Shown: positions 33,419-44,558 of the stretch, one piece after another | Position numbering within the stretch: position 1 is the stretch's first letter | Layout: every line of letters starts with the position of its first letter | Notes under the pieces: model-generated | What the model was told of the DNA's origin: nothing | Seen by the model: only the letters and a program-made list of their open reading frames with translations | Database searches by the model: none | Made by a program: the position numbers and the translations under genes | Source of the DNA: Mytilus trossulus | Lineage: Eukaryota > Mollusca > Bivalvia > Mytilida > Mytilidae | Reading direction: 5' to 3' | Assembly (NCBI RefSeq): GCF_036588685.1 | Contig: NC_086378.1 | Coordinates: 72,929,127-72,993,126 of the forward strand | DNA: 64,000 nucleotides

Positions 33419-33850
33419 TGATGAGTCTTATGTAGACGAAACGCGCGTCTGGCGTATAAAATTATAATCCTGGTACTTTTGATAACTATTTACACCACTG
33501 GGTCGATGCCACTGCTGGTTGGACGTTTCGTCCCCGAGGGTATCACAAGCCCAGTAGTCAGCACTCGGTGTTGACATGAATATCAATTATATGGTCATTT
33601 TTATAAATTTTCTGTTTACAAAACTTTGAAAATTTCGAAAAAATAAGGATTTTCTTACCCCAGGAGTAGATTACCATAGCCATATTTGGCACACCTTTTA
33701 GGAATTTTGGATCCTCAATGCTCTTCAACTCTGTATTTATTTGGCTTTTTAACTATTTTGATCTGAGCGCCACTGATGAGTCTTATGAAGACGTAACGCG
33801 CGTCTGGCGTATAAAGTTATAATCCTGGTACTTTTGATAACTATTTACAA
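33419..33850 (+). mobile_element. Retrozyme-like unit bounded by two hammerhead motifs
   Basis: Two hammerhead motifs in direct orientation lie 355 bp apart (TGATGAG at 33419 and 33774), enclosing a complete non-coding body. This is the dimer-junction layout of retrozymes, which spread as small circular RNAs. The left motif is cut at its 5' side and lacks stem I and C3. The right motif (33767-33810) has a full five- to six-pair stem I (GCGCCA with UGGCGU), CUGAUGA and stem II, but GAAA has become GUAA, so it is probably inactive. Confidence 0.75.
33767..33810 (+). ncRNA. Hammerhead ribozyme motif, GAAA mutated to GUAA
   Basis: Stem I is 33767-33772 with 33805-33810. The core CUGAUGA is at 33773-33779, and stem II GUC/GAC closes a longer loop. 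The invariant GAAA is replaced by GUAA at 33793-33796. The GUC cleavage site would be after 33804. Confidence 0.65.
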
Positions 33851-33924
33851 TATAGCTGACTGACTGACTGATAATACACATTCGTGTGTATTTGAGTGTT
33901 TGAGTGGTTATATACGAATAATTT

Positions 33925-34620
33925 AAATCGCAAAAATACTGAACTCCGAGGTAAAATCAAAACGGAGTTCAGTATTTTTGTGTTTTTACTTTTTCCTAAT
34001 CAAATGACAAAATCTAAAGCACACACATCAAACGAATTGAAAACAACTGTCATACTTTTGACTTGGTACAGTCATTTTCTTATGTAGAAAATGGTGGACT
34101 GAACCTGGTTTTATAGCGCTCTACCACTCACTTGTGTGACAATGGCATCAGCTTCTGTTACATTGACAACGATGTGTGAAGGAAACAAACATACAAGCCA
34201 AGCCTCCGTGTTGAAGGCTGTACATTGACCTATAATGGTTTACTTTTTTTTTAAATTGATATTTGGATGGAGAGTTGTCTTATTGACACTCAAACCACAT
34301 CTTCCTGTATCTATATACTAGTACATGTTATGTAAAAAATGTCAAAATAGGGATACAGCGGTCAACACCGTGTCATAATCTAATAACAACAGAAACACGT
34401 TATATTTACCAAAGAAACATAAAAAGTCACACGGACACAAAGCATACAAGTAAAAATGAAAAATAATATAATCAACTCAATGCCGGGATGCATAAGTACA
34501 GAGCCACGTCAAGTGTTTATCACACAAAAAAACAGAACACAAAGTAAAAGTATATTTAAAAAGACAAATATAAGAACACTTTAACAAAATTATCCATTTG
34601 TAAAAAATATAATTTAGTTG
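33925..34620 (-). repeat. Retroelement tails (family beta, minus; gamma, plus at 34225-34320)
   Basis: The plus strand shows 'tactgaactccgaggtaaaa' at 33937, 'atggtggactgaacctggtt' and then 'cgtcaagtgtttatcacac'. A short gamma tail of opposite strand ('atatttggatggagagttg', 'catcttcctgtatc') sits inside. The complete beta 3' UTR is seen at 34730-35865. Confidence 0.6.
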
Positions 34621-34635
34621 TTCATTTAATTGCTC

Positions 34636-34720
34636 GGATCCCGTTACGCGCCATAAATACCAAAGCAGCCAAAGGAACATCTTAATGTTGTCTATCACTA
34701 GTTCATTAATTATGTATGTG
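34636..34720 (+). pseudogene. Decayed copy of GPx exon 2
   Basis: The words 'ggatcccgttacgcgcca' (compare 30021) and 'aataccaaagcagccaaagg' (compare 30159) are now adjacent: more than 100 bp between them is gone, and everything upstream of the FICWDP region is missing. The end of the exon is also altered. It cannot encode a working domain. Confidence 0.85.
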
Positions 34721-34729
34721 AAAAAAAGT

Positions 34730-36460
34730 AAAAACACAAAAATACTGAACTCCGAGGAAAATTCAAAAAGGAAAATCAAAAATCAAAAGTCCAAACACAT
34801 CAAACGAATGGATAACAACTGTCATATTCCTGACTTGGTACAGGCATTTTCTAATGTAGAAAATGGTGGATTGAACCTGGTTTTATAGCTAGCTAAACCT
34901 CTCACTTGTATGACAGTCGCATCAAATTCCATTACATTGTCAACGATGTATGAACAAAACAAACATACTCAAAGAGTAAAAATGTCAAAAATAGGGGTAC
35001 AGCAGTCAATATTGTGTTATCATCTTAATATCACTAGAAAAACAACAAATGTAACGAAGAATCACAAAAAGGCATACATCAAATTTAACATACTCATTTT
35101 GCTTTTCTTGTACCACTTAATTTATGTATATAAAGTCTACCCGTAAAGGAAAGAAGGTTTTCATTGCTGGTATAAAAATGCGTGTTTGAAATTCTTACAG
35201 GTAAACATAAAAATAATTTTGTCGTTCAAAGTATGAAGGCATACATACTTGCATCACTATAAAAACAACAAATGTAACGAAGAAGCACAAAAAGGCATAC
35301 ATAAAATTTAATATACTCATTTTGCTTTTCTTATACCACTTAATTTATCTATATAAAGTCTACCCGTAAAGGATAGAAGGTTTACATTGCTGGTGTAAAA
35401 TTGCGCGTTTGAAATTCGCACAGGTAGACATAAAAATTATTTTGTCGTTCAAAGTATGAAGACATACCTACATGCATAGTCACGTAAAGTTGATATAACA
35501 AACAACAGACTCAACAGTAAATGTAATAATAATAAATAAATAATGTGTGGTTTAAAGTATGACGGGTACATACGTACAGTATCACGTCAAATGTATAACA
35601 TAAAAAACAGACTTAACAGAAAAATTATTATTGTTGAATAAAATAATTTTGTCATTCATAGTATGTCAAGATCCATAAGTAAGAGTAATTTAAGTAAATG
35701 AAATAATTTTGTCGTTCAAAGTATGATGTTTTTATATAACCACAGAGCCAATTCAAAAGAATATCTCAAAAATTGACTTAACAGTACAAGCAATATTTAA
35801 TAAAGACTAATAAAATAATACTATAACACGTTATTAAGATGATAACCAACGACAGTACGCAAAATCTATACTTCAAGACCATCTTGTATTATTTGTGAAG
35901 TTGATACGGAATATTTATCAACGAGTTCTGGGTATCTTCCCATGAACTTTTTTAGAAAAAGGACGAGACGTTCTTTGACATACCCCTGGTTCATCAACTT
36001 TCTGCTCAGACACTGGTGACGTTTTACAAAGTCTGAATAGGAGCTGCAAGCTCTTGAATACCTAATAAGTTGGGAAATGTATATTCCATATGCAGGTGAA
36101 GTTGGTATATTACTACTAAGGTGGGGGAAATTGATAATTTCAAAATTAAATTCGTCTCGTTTGTCATAGATTCTGGTACTGAGATGACTGTGTATGTCAA
36201 ATTCGAGGTATAAGTCTAAAAATGAGGCGGAGGAAGCCGTGTCTGTGGTCTCTTTAATTTCTAGTTCTGGTGGGTAAATTAATGGAACCCAATCAGAAAA
36301 GTTCGGATTGTTAATGGAAAGAACATCATCAATATATCTGAAAGTGAAATTAAATAACCTGGCTTCTTTGATCTTCTTGTTTTTAACAAGTGTCTGAAGG
36401 AACTCCGATTCATATGAAAATAAGAAGAGGTCGGCAAGGAGAGGCGCACAGTTATTAAGA
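34730..36460 (-). mobile_element. 5'-truncated Penelope-like retroelement with complete 3' UTR (family beta)
   Basis: On the minus strand a reverse-transcriptase segment (36453-35866) is followed by a 1.1-kb 3' UTR that ends near 34730 with the 'ctcggagttcagtatttttg' tail. It lies exactly between the two halves of the duplicated GPx 3' flank (left match ends about 34725, right match resumes about 36465). A 223-bp tandem duplication inside the UTR ('aacaacaaatgtaacgaag' at 35041 and 35264) adds length. Confidence 0.75.
35866..36453 (-). pseudogene. Penelope-like reverse transcriptase, C-terminal two-thirds
   Basis: About 195 residues are open to a TAG stop at 35866-35868. Motifs in order: NCAPLLADLFLFSYE (motif B), FRYIDDVLSINN (motif C, catalytic YIDD intact), LEIKETTDTASSASFLDLYL, STRIYDKRDEFNFEIINFP, AYGIYISQLIRYSRAC, ELVDKYSVSTSQ. 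These match the element at 56045-56899 motif by motif. The N-terminal third with motif A is missing, cut at the insertion boundary, so it is a dead fragment despite the open frame. Penelope-like is my best class; another related RT clade is possible. Confidence 0.7.
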
Positions 36461-36967
36461 ATATTGAGAAAGTCGTGGATATTTTATACTATCTTGTAAT
36501 AATCATACACATCGACTATATTTCGTCTGCAAAGACTTTAATAAAAGTCATTTTTCATAATGACAATATCTCCATGCAACATATTTTATTCAGACTATAT
36601 ATATACGTTTATAATACAGGGACTTTTTTAAATGCTTGAGAAAAATCTAGTTTGCATACTTCGTAGTTATCTTTTATGATTTACATACACATATCACTGT
36701 ACACAAAGGGACGAAAAACGTAAAGTTAATTACATTTAGTCCCCTTATATTACATAAATAGAAAACAACTTCAATCGTGCTCATTTATTTTATCAATCCT
36801 TTGATTGTTTTAAATTAAATAATATAGTCCTGACAAGTTAGTGTAGAAATTTTCTTTTAGGGATGTCACTACGGGTCATTGAATATTTGATTGACAAAAG
36901 TGGTAAAAGAACGCAATTTTACCAGTAATGTGTTGAGAAAAATTTAATATGACCCCAGGTCTCACCC

Positions 36968-36997
36968 TCCCCCCCCCCCCCCCCCCCAAAAAAAAAT
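36968..36997. repeat. Poly-C/poly-A low-complexity run
   Basis: A run of about 20 C is followed by about 9 A. The exact length is likely unreliable in sequencing. Confidence 0.9.
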
Positions 36998-37559
36998 TAA
37001 TAATTATTCAGTAATGATCCTGTATAATACATTTGGAAGCAAGGGCTTTTGTATGGAATAGTTTGTAACAGTTGTTCATTAAATAATTGTGAAGATCTCA
37101 ACATTGTTCAATTCTCAAAGTATGCAAATCGGGGGGGAAATCGCATTAACACCAAACGAAGCAAGATCAGATTCGTCGACAGGATAAAGCATCTCTTGTT
37201 ATGGAGCCTGTATTACTAGAGATAGACACCCGGTCAAAAAAAATTAACGAATATAAGCGAAAACAAGAAAAATATCCAGATATACAGACTTTTAGTGGTA
37301 GTAGCATTAAGCAAGTTCCCGGATACATATGAGGATCGTGTCAGTATATCATTTATGCATATGGAAGTTAAAAAACAAATCTTGGAAAGCTGCTTTTTTC
37401 AGTCTTTGACAAACTTTTGTACGAAATCCGCTTTATATGAGTAAAACAACATTGGCTAGTATGGGTGCACAGTTAGTATCCATGGGAATATCAATTATTT
37501 TTTTAATTATTTTTTATTTTTATTATTTACCTTTGGTAGTAACAGATGCGCTGTTTCTA

Positions 37560-38030
37560 CGCCTCAAACCTTGGACGACGACGCTATACCCTAATGTTGG
37601 ACCATTCAACCCTTAAATCTAGACGCGGAATTCACACCCTAATGCTTTGATCCTTAATTCAGGACACCGACGCCATGATCTAGTGAAGAACCATTCAACC
37701 CTTCAACCGGGACGTGGATATCATACTAATAATGTTGGAGCAGTCCACCCTGAAATGGGCACGCGCACATCATACCTTATTGTTAAACTTTTTTATTCTT
37801 ACGCCGGGACGCCGAAGACATACCTTGGGAAATGGACGGAACACACTTGAAAACGGCCGCAGACCCTTGAAAGTGTACGTTACACCCTCATAAACAGACA
37901 ATATTTCTCCTAATGGCGTCGGTGTCCTGATTAAAGGGTCAAATAGTCCAATATAAGGGTGCGGTGTCTGTGATTTAAGGGTTGAAGGGTCCAACATTAG
38001 GTATGGCGTTGACGTCTAGTGTCTATAATT
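37560..38030. repeat. Inverted minisatellite-like repeat
   Basis: The left part repeats phrases of the type 'ttggaccattcaaccctt' and 'ggacaccgacgccat' every 45-50 bp. From about 37913 the same phrases occur inverted ('atggcgtcggtgtcctgat', 'aagggttgaagggtccaac'). Arms are about 100 bp and imperfect. It interrupts copy 2 of the segmental duplication. Confidence 0.75.
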
Positions 38031-38939
38031 TTAGGGGTCGAACAGCGCATCTATCACTACTCTTATTGTTTGGTTCGTTGTAGTTCTTTGTATAGTTCTT
38101 CACAAAGTTAATGTCATCTTAAACAAGCAAACGGTGACTACAAAAAATAATCGCTACCAAATAAGATGTTGTTGTTCTTTTAATTGAGTGAATGATACAC
38201 TTGGATAGGTATTGCTTTGATTCGATTGTATTATGCCAATTTCTATGTGCTCAGTATTTTTAAAATAACTTCATCAAGGAAGCAGAATATGTATAGATTA
38301 TCGGGTTTTCTACACATTGATATCGTAAATTAATATACGCGAGCCATGCTAAAATCTCTTTTAGCTTTTGAACGCAACCAAGGAGCTAAGAGGCTACACA
38401 TAATGTCGAGCAGCTGATGCTTAACGATGTCAATAGGCGAACATTTCAACAAATCTAATATATTTTCTGAATTCCTTGTCAGAAAAAGCTAATTACAGAC
38501 TGAAATAATTGACATAATATTTTTTTTTCCACTGAGAGAATGCAGATAATATATATAAAGGCATCATGAATTACAATGCAGAAAAACTTGTAATAAAGCT
38601 ATAATTGAGACAAACGTCAAATTTAGCCATAAATTAAGTTATGGAGTGGAGTAGGCATGACGTTGTATAGAGTGGTATAGATGTGCTAACAATAGTACTT
38701 TAAAATCAGTATATAACCTTTAAAGGCATGATTGTTAGACTGGTATGTATTTTCAAATTTTGGTTCATATGTTTCATATACCCCCGTGGTGTTTTCTCGT
38801 CGAGTTGAAGACTAATTGATGCGACTGTTTACTGTCTGTTGTACAAGTTGTTTTCTCTTTCTCTCTATTAATAATATAAAAAAAAACAATTTCGCTTTTG
38901 TATAGCTTATAATAAAAGGTATGTATGAAAATTACTTAC

Positions 38940-39129
38940 CTTTCTAACGCCTTGGCCATGTCATACTTGTTGTCTGTAAAGCAAAAGTCCTTACAAAGGA
39001 ACTTTAGAGACACATCTGACCAGGCCAATAACAATGCATCATCCATTGGGACACAAGCACTGTGAACCCAACGATCACAAGTCAACAACTGCATTCTTCA
39101 TCACATTGAATACACGGATATAAAGCCAT
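38940..39129 (-). pseudogene. Decayed PHD-finger first exon
   Basis: On the minus strand an ATG at 39129 starts MALYPCIQCDEEC and soon meets a stop. In another frame the sequence goes on as QLLTCDRWVHSACVPM, then FLCKDFCF and KYDMAKALER. Together these resemble a C4HC3 PHD zinc finger (a histone-tail reader), with at least one frameshift and one missing Cys pair. The exon ends with a consensus AG|GTAAGT donor at 38939, so it was once a real first exon. No following exon was found. It could come from a host gene or from a LINE ORF1, which sometimes carries PHD fingers. Confidence 0.45.
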
Positions 39130-40119
39130 TTTGAAAATGGAAGACAGCACACATGTATTCATGGCTTTTTATACAAAATTAAAGGGACTTGTAAAAACAT
39201 TTATATTTGCCAATGAAAATCTTATATTTAGTTTTGAGAAAATTTTATTAGAACAAACATAAAAATCATCCATTCAGAAGCTTTGTTTTTATTAAAACAA
39301 CGAATTATAATAATTTTTTTATTAGATTTGAATTAAATATGTGAAAATTCTTAATTACATTTTATTTAATGTTGAGTAAATTGCTATGAAAAGTAATTAG
39401 TGATTGGAGTAATTGCATTGCTTTGATGTACTGGTTAAATTTTCAAATCCTTTCTGAAAAACAATTATTAGACAATTCTCTGTATATACAATAAATTATT
39501 TAATACTATATTTTCATAGCGTTTTCCTTTGAAGGCATATATGCAATCTTTCTTTTATTCATTCCTTACGATTTCCTTGGTCGCCTTCTTGGAAGTACAC
39601 ACCGATATCCATAATTTTATAATGATCAATATTAACTTACCTGCAACTTTTTTTTTATTTTTAGGTTATAAAATACACTTCTATTATAATTTTATTCAAT
39701 AATATATGTTTAAAAGTCATTTAAATGTGTTAATATTGATATTTGAAGAGTTATTCGGTAATTACATGAGTTATTCGGATAATAACACTGTTATTCGGTA
39801 ATTCGAGGTACCGCTATGTGCGGGGGGTTTCCCCGTGGAGGCTCCCAAATTGAAATTTTGAAAGAGCAATTTGTCCACAATTTAAACTAAACAATTAATT
39901 TTACAATGATTGTAGGCTTGTAAAAGTATGAATAAGCCAAAAATAACATTAAAATGAATTTGAAGGACCCCTTGAAGGTTTTTTGGGATCATGACAGCCA
40001 TCCTGCACGCAAAACCCCCATGACAATTTTGAAAAGTTGGCAGATATGACAATGACAGTTTTGTGATATAAATCACGTCTACCATACTATTAAACGAAGA
40101 ATTAATTAAACTATCCACT
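39130..40119. other. AT-rich non-coding stretch
   Basis: No coding exon is supported. Confidence 0.4.
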
Positions 40120-40315
40120 ACTGCGTTATTTTTGTTAACAAGCGTATCTGTGTGATTCTGTTCTGGTGTGTATGTTTACACAACTTGGGCTGGAACCAGC
40201 TCCCTATGTTTTAAGGTGTAAATAGTTGCTCAAACTATACCCTTTGGGTAGTGCTCCACATTTAATGGAGGAATATACAAGAAACTGAACTGAACTGAAC
40301 TGGTGGGTTCCAAAT
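40120..40315 (+). repeat. Possible SINE/MITE with (ACTGA)n tail
   Basis: A compact block with 'ggctggaaccagctccc' and a terminal 'ctgaactgaactgaactgg' run looks like a short interspersed element. No A or B box is convincing. Confidence 0.35.
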
Positions 40316-40587
40316 GTTGTCACATTAACCTCTTTTATCAGTTTGGCTTCCAATTTGATTCCTTACGGAACTATAAACACATATCACACAAGTGGGAGGT
40401 TTATCCAGCTATGAAATTTGTTTCAACCACTGCCTTTAATTAGATTTTAAATTTTTAGGTTATTCGTCTCAATTTTAAGGTGCTCCTTACAAAGGACGGA
40501 CATATGCTTATTATGCTTATGACATAAAATAAGTCACTACCTTCTCCTTTTCTGATTGTTCCCCTACCCTGCCGAAGTTTCAAAATT

Positions 40588-41048
40588 ATGGAAACAGCTT
40601 CTTTATCATCATCTGATGTAGAGGAATCTGCTGCATCTACAGAAGAAGATAATTTATGTGTTAAAGATGTCCAAAATCAAGCACACACATTACTCGTATC
40701 AACTGTCAAACGCCCAAGACACAAGCCCAAAACAAGTGTGATACCAAACAGTGTTTCTGAGTGGAAAAGAAAACATGCCCAGAAAGTAAACATCTATTAC
40801 AATGACAGTTATTATCCTACTGCTTCAGACGTTGCAATAAAGAAAGGAAATCTAACTGAGTTTACGATTCAACAGGAACAGTATATGAGTACTTTGAAGT
40901 CACATCTTCATTTTGATGCAACTCTGCAGAATAATCCATGTCAATTTGCTACTCATGAATTTTACAGTAAACACATGAAACCAACTTTGGACAGTTTAAG
41001 GAAAAAGATAAAATTATCAGATGGAGAGAACAGCAATGACTCGTACAT
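40588..41048 (+). CDS. Unrecognised five-exon gene, coding exon 1 (residues 1-154)
   Basis: The exon encodes an acidic Ser/Glu-rich start (METASLSSSDVEESAASTEE), then a basic stretch (VKRPRHKPK) and a mixed region ending near SDGENSNDSY. An in-frame stop at 40525 and no earlier ATG support this start. The frame runs on to a stop at 41094, but GTATGT at 41049 is a good donor and leaves phase 2, exactly what the next exon (42505) needs. No domain is recognised. The sequence suggests a soluble nuclear or cytoplasmic protein: no signal peptide or membrane segment is seen. A pyrimidine-rich tract before the ATG suggests an upstream 5' UTR exon. Confidence 0.6.
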
Positions 41049-41607
41049 GTATGTAACAAGCAGTTTCTCAAACACTGTTACACACACAAAATAACAATAA
41101 CCATGATAACACATTATGTATGCAGCAGCTAGTTACATGTATATAGTATTCTAACATGACGTCCTTCAAATGCTTTGAGTACACACCCGTGGTAAAATAT
41201 GAATATATTGTTAGGGCTGTTCCTATTGTACACCCACATCATATGTATTTTAATGAATGAGCTACCCGACATCAAAGAACAACAACGTCAGAATAGCATT
41301 TTACGGGAAAATACACGCTTGTGAAACTGAAAATCATCACAACAAGAAAACGTAAACAAATGATGCTAAAATGTGTTATGATAGCCATTTTTGTATACAT
41401 ATGAGACATATAAGTACACTAATCATTTAGATTTATCCAAATTTATCTAATTATGTTATTGTAAAAGTTTAAGCATCATCATTTATTTAGTTTGCTCCGT
41501 TATTTAAAGTAAATTTAATAATGCGTTTATTTACAGGATCGGCAACAAATTCCATCATCTAGAGCACTTCGATCTAAAACAACTACCGTATTTGTCCTAT
41601 TAGAATC

Positions 41608-41675
41608 GAAATAATTCATTGGGGCTTGAATATATGGTAAAATCACGAAATATTCAAGCCCCCATGAATTATTTC
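41608..41675. repeat. Hairpin-forming inverted repeat in intron 1
   Basis: Arms 41608-41632 and 41651-41675 (GAAATAATTCAT, then TTGGGGCTTGAATA) are inverted with only a base or two different, separated by 18 bp. It may be a small palindromic MITE. Confidence 0.8.
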
Positions 41676-42504
41676 TTAATTGCAAAGTTTTCATGTGTAA
41701 CAGGAGAGCATGAATTTTATTACAAAATTGCTTGTCTCCAATGGAACTCCAAACGGGGACCTCTTTGGCACAAGTTATCTGCTAAAGAAGTACTTCCTTA
41801 GCTCAACTGCATACCGCTGACTAAGTATCTACTGCAATTACTAACATGAAACAATCCTGTCACACATGAAACAAATGTGTGACACTTGGCCAAAATTGTA
41901 AAGATCAATGCAATAAAACATAGAATATACTGTATGAAAATGCAGCAACATATTACGCATGAAAATGCATAAGTCTCATACTAATCGTGTTAGACTTGAC
42001 AGCCCTCAGTGTTACTGTATGCAGTTTTGATTGTATATATTTTTAAGATGAAAAAACATGTTTCAACAATTGCTGAAAAATCCCTGCTTTGAACACTAAA
42101 GATGTTAAAACCAAATGAATTACAAATGTATGCACAAACTTTCTTAATAAAAAGAACATATGAATTGTTTAATTATATATCAATACAAATATATCTGTTC
42201 TTCTGACAAGTGCCTCTCCAATCTTTACAGAGTTTACATTACTCAGTTTGCATTAAGTTCTGTTACCCTTGACTTCTTTGGTACATTATAATTCAGGACA
42301 AGAAGCATACATGTACATGATGTATGCATGGCTATTCTGTAAAATATGCATAATATAAAGGAAATTTGATTATTTGTTATTTTCTGAAGGCATAATCGCT
42401 ACTGATGCATTTGAAAGCTTATTAACAAAGTAAAAAAAAGTCCCAAGTTTATGTCCAACCACTGCAAATGAGATATTCCTACAATAACTTCTATTTTATT
42501 GTAG

Positions 42505-42666
42505 AGATGTGATGGCAAAAGTTCACATTGATGGCTTTCTCTCAGAGCTTTCCGAGTATCTTCTGATCAGTGAACAACAGTATAAACATGGTGCATGTGA
42601 AGTGGCTGATGGAATATATACACAACTTTTCTATGCATTTGCTACCATGTGTCATTTAAGACCAAG
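42505..42666 (+). CDS. Unrecognised gene, coding exon 2
   Basis: The acceptor TTGTAG and donor GTGAGT fit consensus. The exon starts with one base completing a codon and ends with two. It encodes HIDGFLSELSEYLLISEQQ and DGIYTQLFYAFATMCHLRP, a helical, non-repetitive sequence with good codon coherence. Too short to stand out as an open frame, it is recognised from splice sites and phase. Confidence 0.7.
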
Positions 42667-43676
42667 GTGAGTAAATTTTAAATATATATCAAAATAATGT
42701 GCATTGTCATCTCTTCAAAACACATTGCAGAAGATGCCCGCTAAATCACAGTCCAATTGTGCAAGTTTTGTAACAACAAAATTTCGCAGGCAGTTTGTGA
42801 ACTCAGCACAAAAGCATTTAGTATACTGATCCATAACAGTCAGTTACTATGGTCACAGAATTTGGAAAATTCATCAAAAATTGGTGTTTTTGTGGATAAA
42901 AACAAATCTTGGAAGTACAAAACAATACATTTATAATTCATATCACAAATAATTCCCAATTCGTACTGTTGCGTGTCATTGAAGTCAATCTCTTCCTTTA
43001 GTTAAATAGATAGCAGAAGTACAATGAATGTTAAAAATGGAGGTACTCGTTTAAATAGCTGCTAAAGTACACTTGTAAATTTTAAGGGTATGATTACCTG
43101 CCTCATGTACTTGACATATATATGATTTTGATATATATATCAAAATATACAGGAGCTTAGCTAAAAATATCTCCTTTCATGCCTTTATTCATCTACAGTT
43201 TATGTAACCAGGTAAATCAACCATTTCATCTTCTATTTATACAATCTTTTATAAAGAACTTTGAATCCAATAATGATAAAGTGTTGCATTGTAATACCAT
43301 TGCTACATGTATGTTTAATAAGATACATAAAGTGTGTGAATGTCTAAAAATACAGATTAAATATTTTTTAATTTTTAATTTGCCAAAATATTCTCCAATC
43401 TCCAAAACTATCGCATTTTAAAAAATGTAATTCATTGCAGTCAGAAGATTGGTAATTCTAGCTTACTATATACATTGTATTTATATAGCATAACATGTTG
43501 CCTTGATTATTTTTTTTTTTCATTCACATATAGCATTTCCACAAAAACCAAAAGCAAACAACAGTTCATGCAAATGTTATAACATAAAGTGAATAGTTCT
43601 GTTTAATGATACATATGTCATGTATGAAGTAAGATGGTTGCCTGAGGCCTGTAAGTGTTTAATCCATTTTCTTTAG

Positions 43677-43821
43677 GTTTGGTGGTACAGCTCCGAGCTT
43701 TTGGAAAGGTTTACTGGGTGTTGATGTTACCTCAAATCCAGATTTCCGATTATGTACCAAAAGTATGTCACATAGAGAGAAAGAAGAAGAAAGCAACATT
43801 TGTACTGTAACCTTTGTTAAG
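43677..43821 (+). CDS. Unrecognised gene, coding exon 3
   Basis: The acceptor TTCTTTAG and donor GTATGT flank a frame encoding FGGTAPSFWKGLLGVDVTS, then DFRLCTKSMS and a Lys/Glu-rich end. Phase in and out agrees with exons 2 and 4. Confidence 0.7.
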
Positions 43822-44055
43822 GTATGTGATAATATATATTTTTGAAGAGCAATGTATTCTCAAGACTCACATATTCAGTGACATTGAAAAATGGATAGTT
43901 GTGGACATCTGAAAGTGACAAGCTGAAAATCTTTTCTATAATATAAAACATTTACCTATACATGTAGACTTAACTCCTGTTAGTGGACTGTTTCATGATT
44001 GACAGATTGAATGTTTGTGTTTAATGTCATGGTCAGTACTTTGAAGTGGTGGTTA

Positions 44056-44334
44056 GGGAGCTACCATTTGATTTTATCGGGGGGCTAGGATGAAATTTGA
44101 AAAAAATAGGCAGGACAGGAGTTTTGAGTAAAAAAAAAAGGCAGGATGAGACACTTGCAAAAAAAAAAGTCAGGACGACAATTAAGGTAAAAAAAAAGTC
44201 AGGATAAACTGAAAAAAAAAGGCAGGACCGAACAGAGTGAAAAATAAAAAGGCAGGACAGAGATTACAGCTAAAAAAAAATGCAGGACAAAATTTTTCAT
44301 CCTAGCCCCCCATAAAAATCAAATGGTAGCTCCC
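44056..44334. mobile_element. MITE with TTA target duplication (PIF/Harbinger-like), intron 3
   Basis: The terminal inverted repeats are about 40 bp: GGGAGCTACCATTTGAT at the left, repeated inverted at the right. TTA flanks both sides (44053-44055, 44335-44337). The middle is a minisatellite of about eight 'aaaaaaggcaggac' units. No transposase is present. Confidence 0.85.
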
Positions 44335-44558
44335 TTAGTATTCACTGATTGAGAAAGCCGGATAACCACACTGACCTTCAGCAGGAAGACTGATAAATTT
44401 AGTCACATCTGACATCTGACACATGCAGGGTTTGACATCAGTGTTTATAGGCTTAGAAAAAAGACCATAAATAAACACATAGATATCATAATCCTTATTA
44501 TCAATTTATGGATAATCATTAAATAACAATAATGTCAATCAATTTATATTATTACTAG

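Larger units (their letters stand above)
31769..38600 (+). repeat. Segmental duplication, copy 2 (inflated by insertions)
   Basis: The counterpart of 27883-31590 is stretched from 3.7 to 6.8 kb. Added pieces are a hammerhead repeat (32415-32575), a retrozyme unit (33419-33850), beta and gamma tails (33925-34620), a Penelope-like element (34730-36460) and an inverted minisatellite (37560-38030). The exon it carries is broken. Confidence 0.85.

Noticed and set aside
36968-36997. Poly-C run as a regulatory or quadruplex element
   Set aside because: It is a simple run followed by poly-A, with no alternating G/C tracts. The length is prone to sequencing error. The same applies to the C run near 62054.
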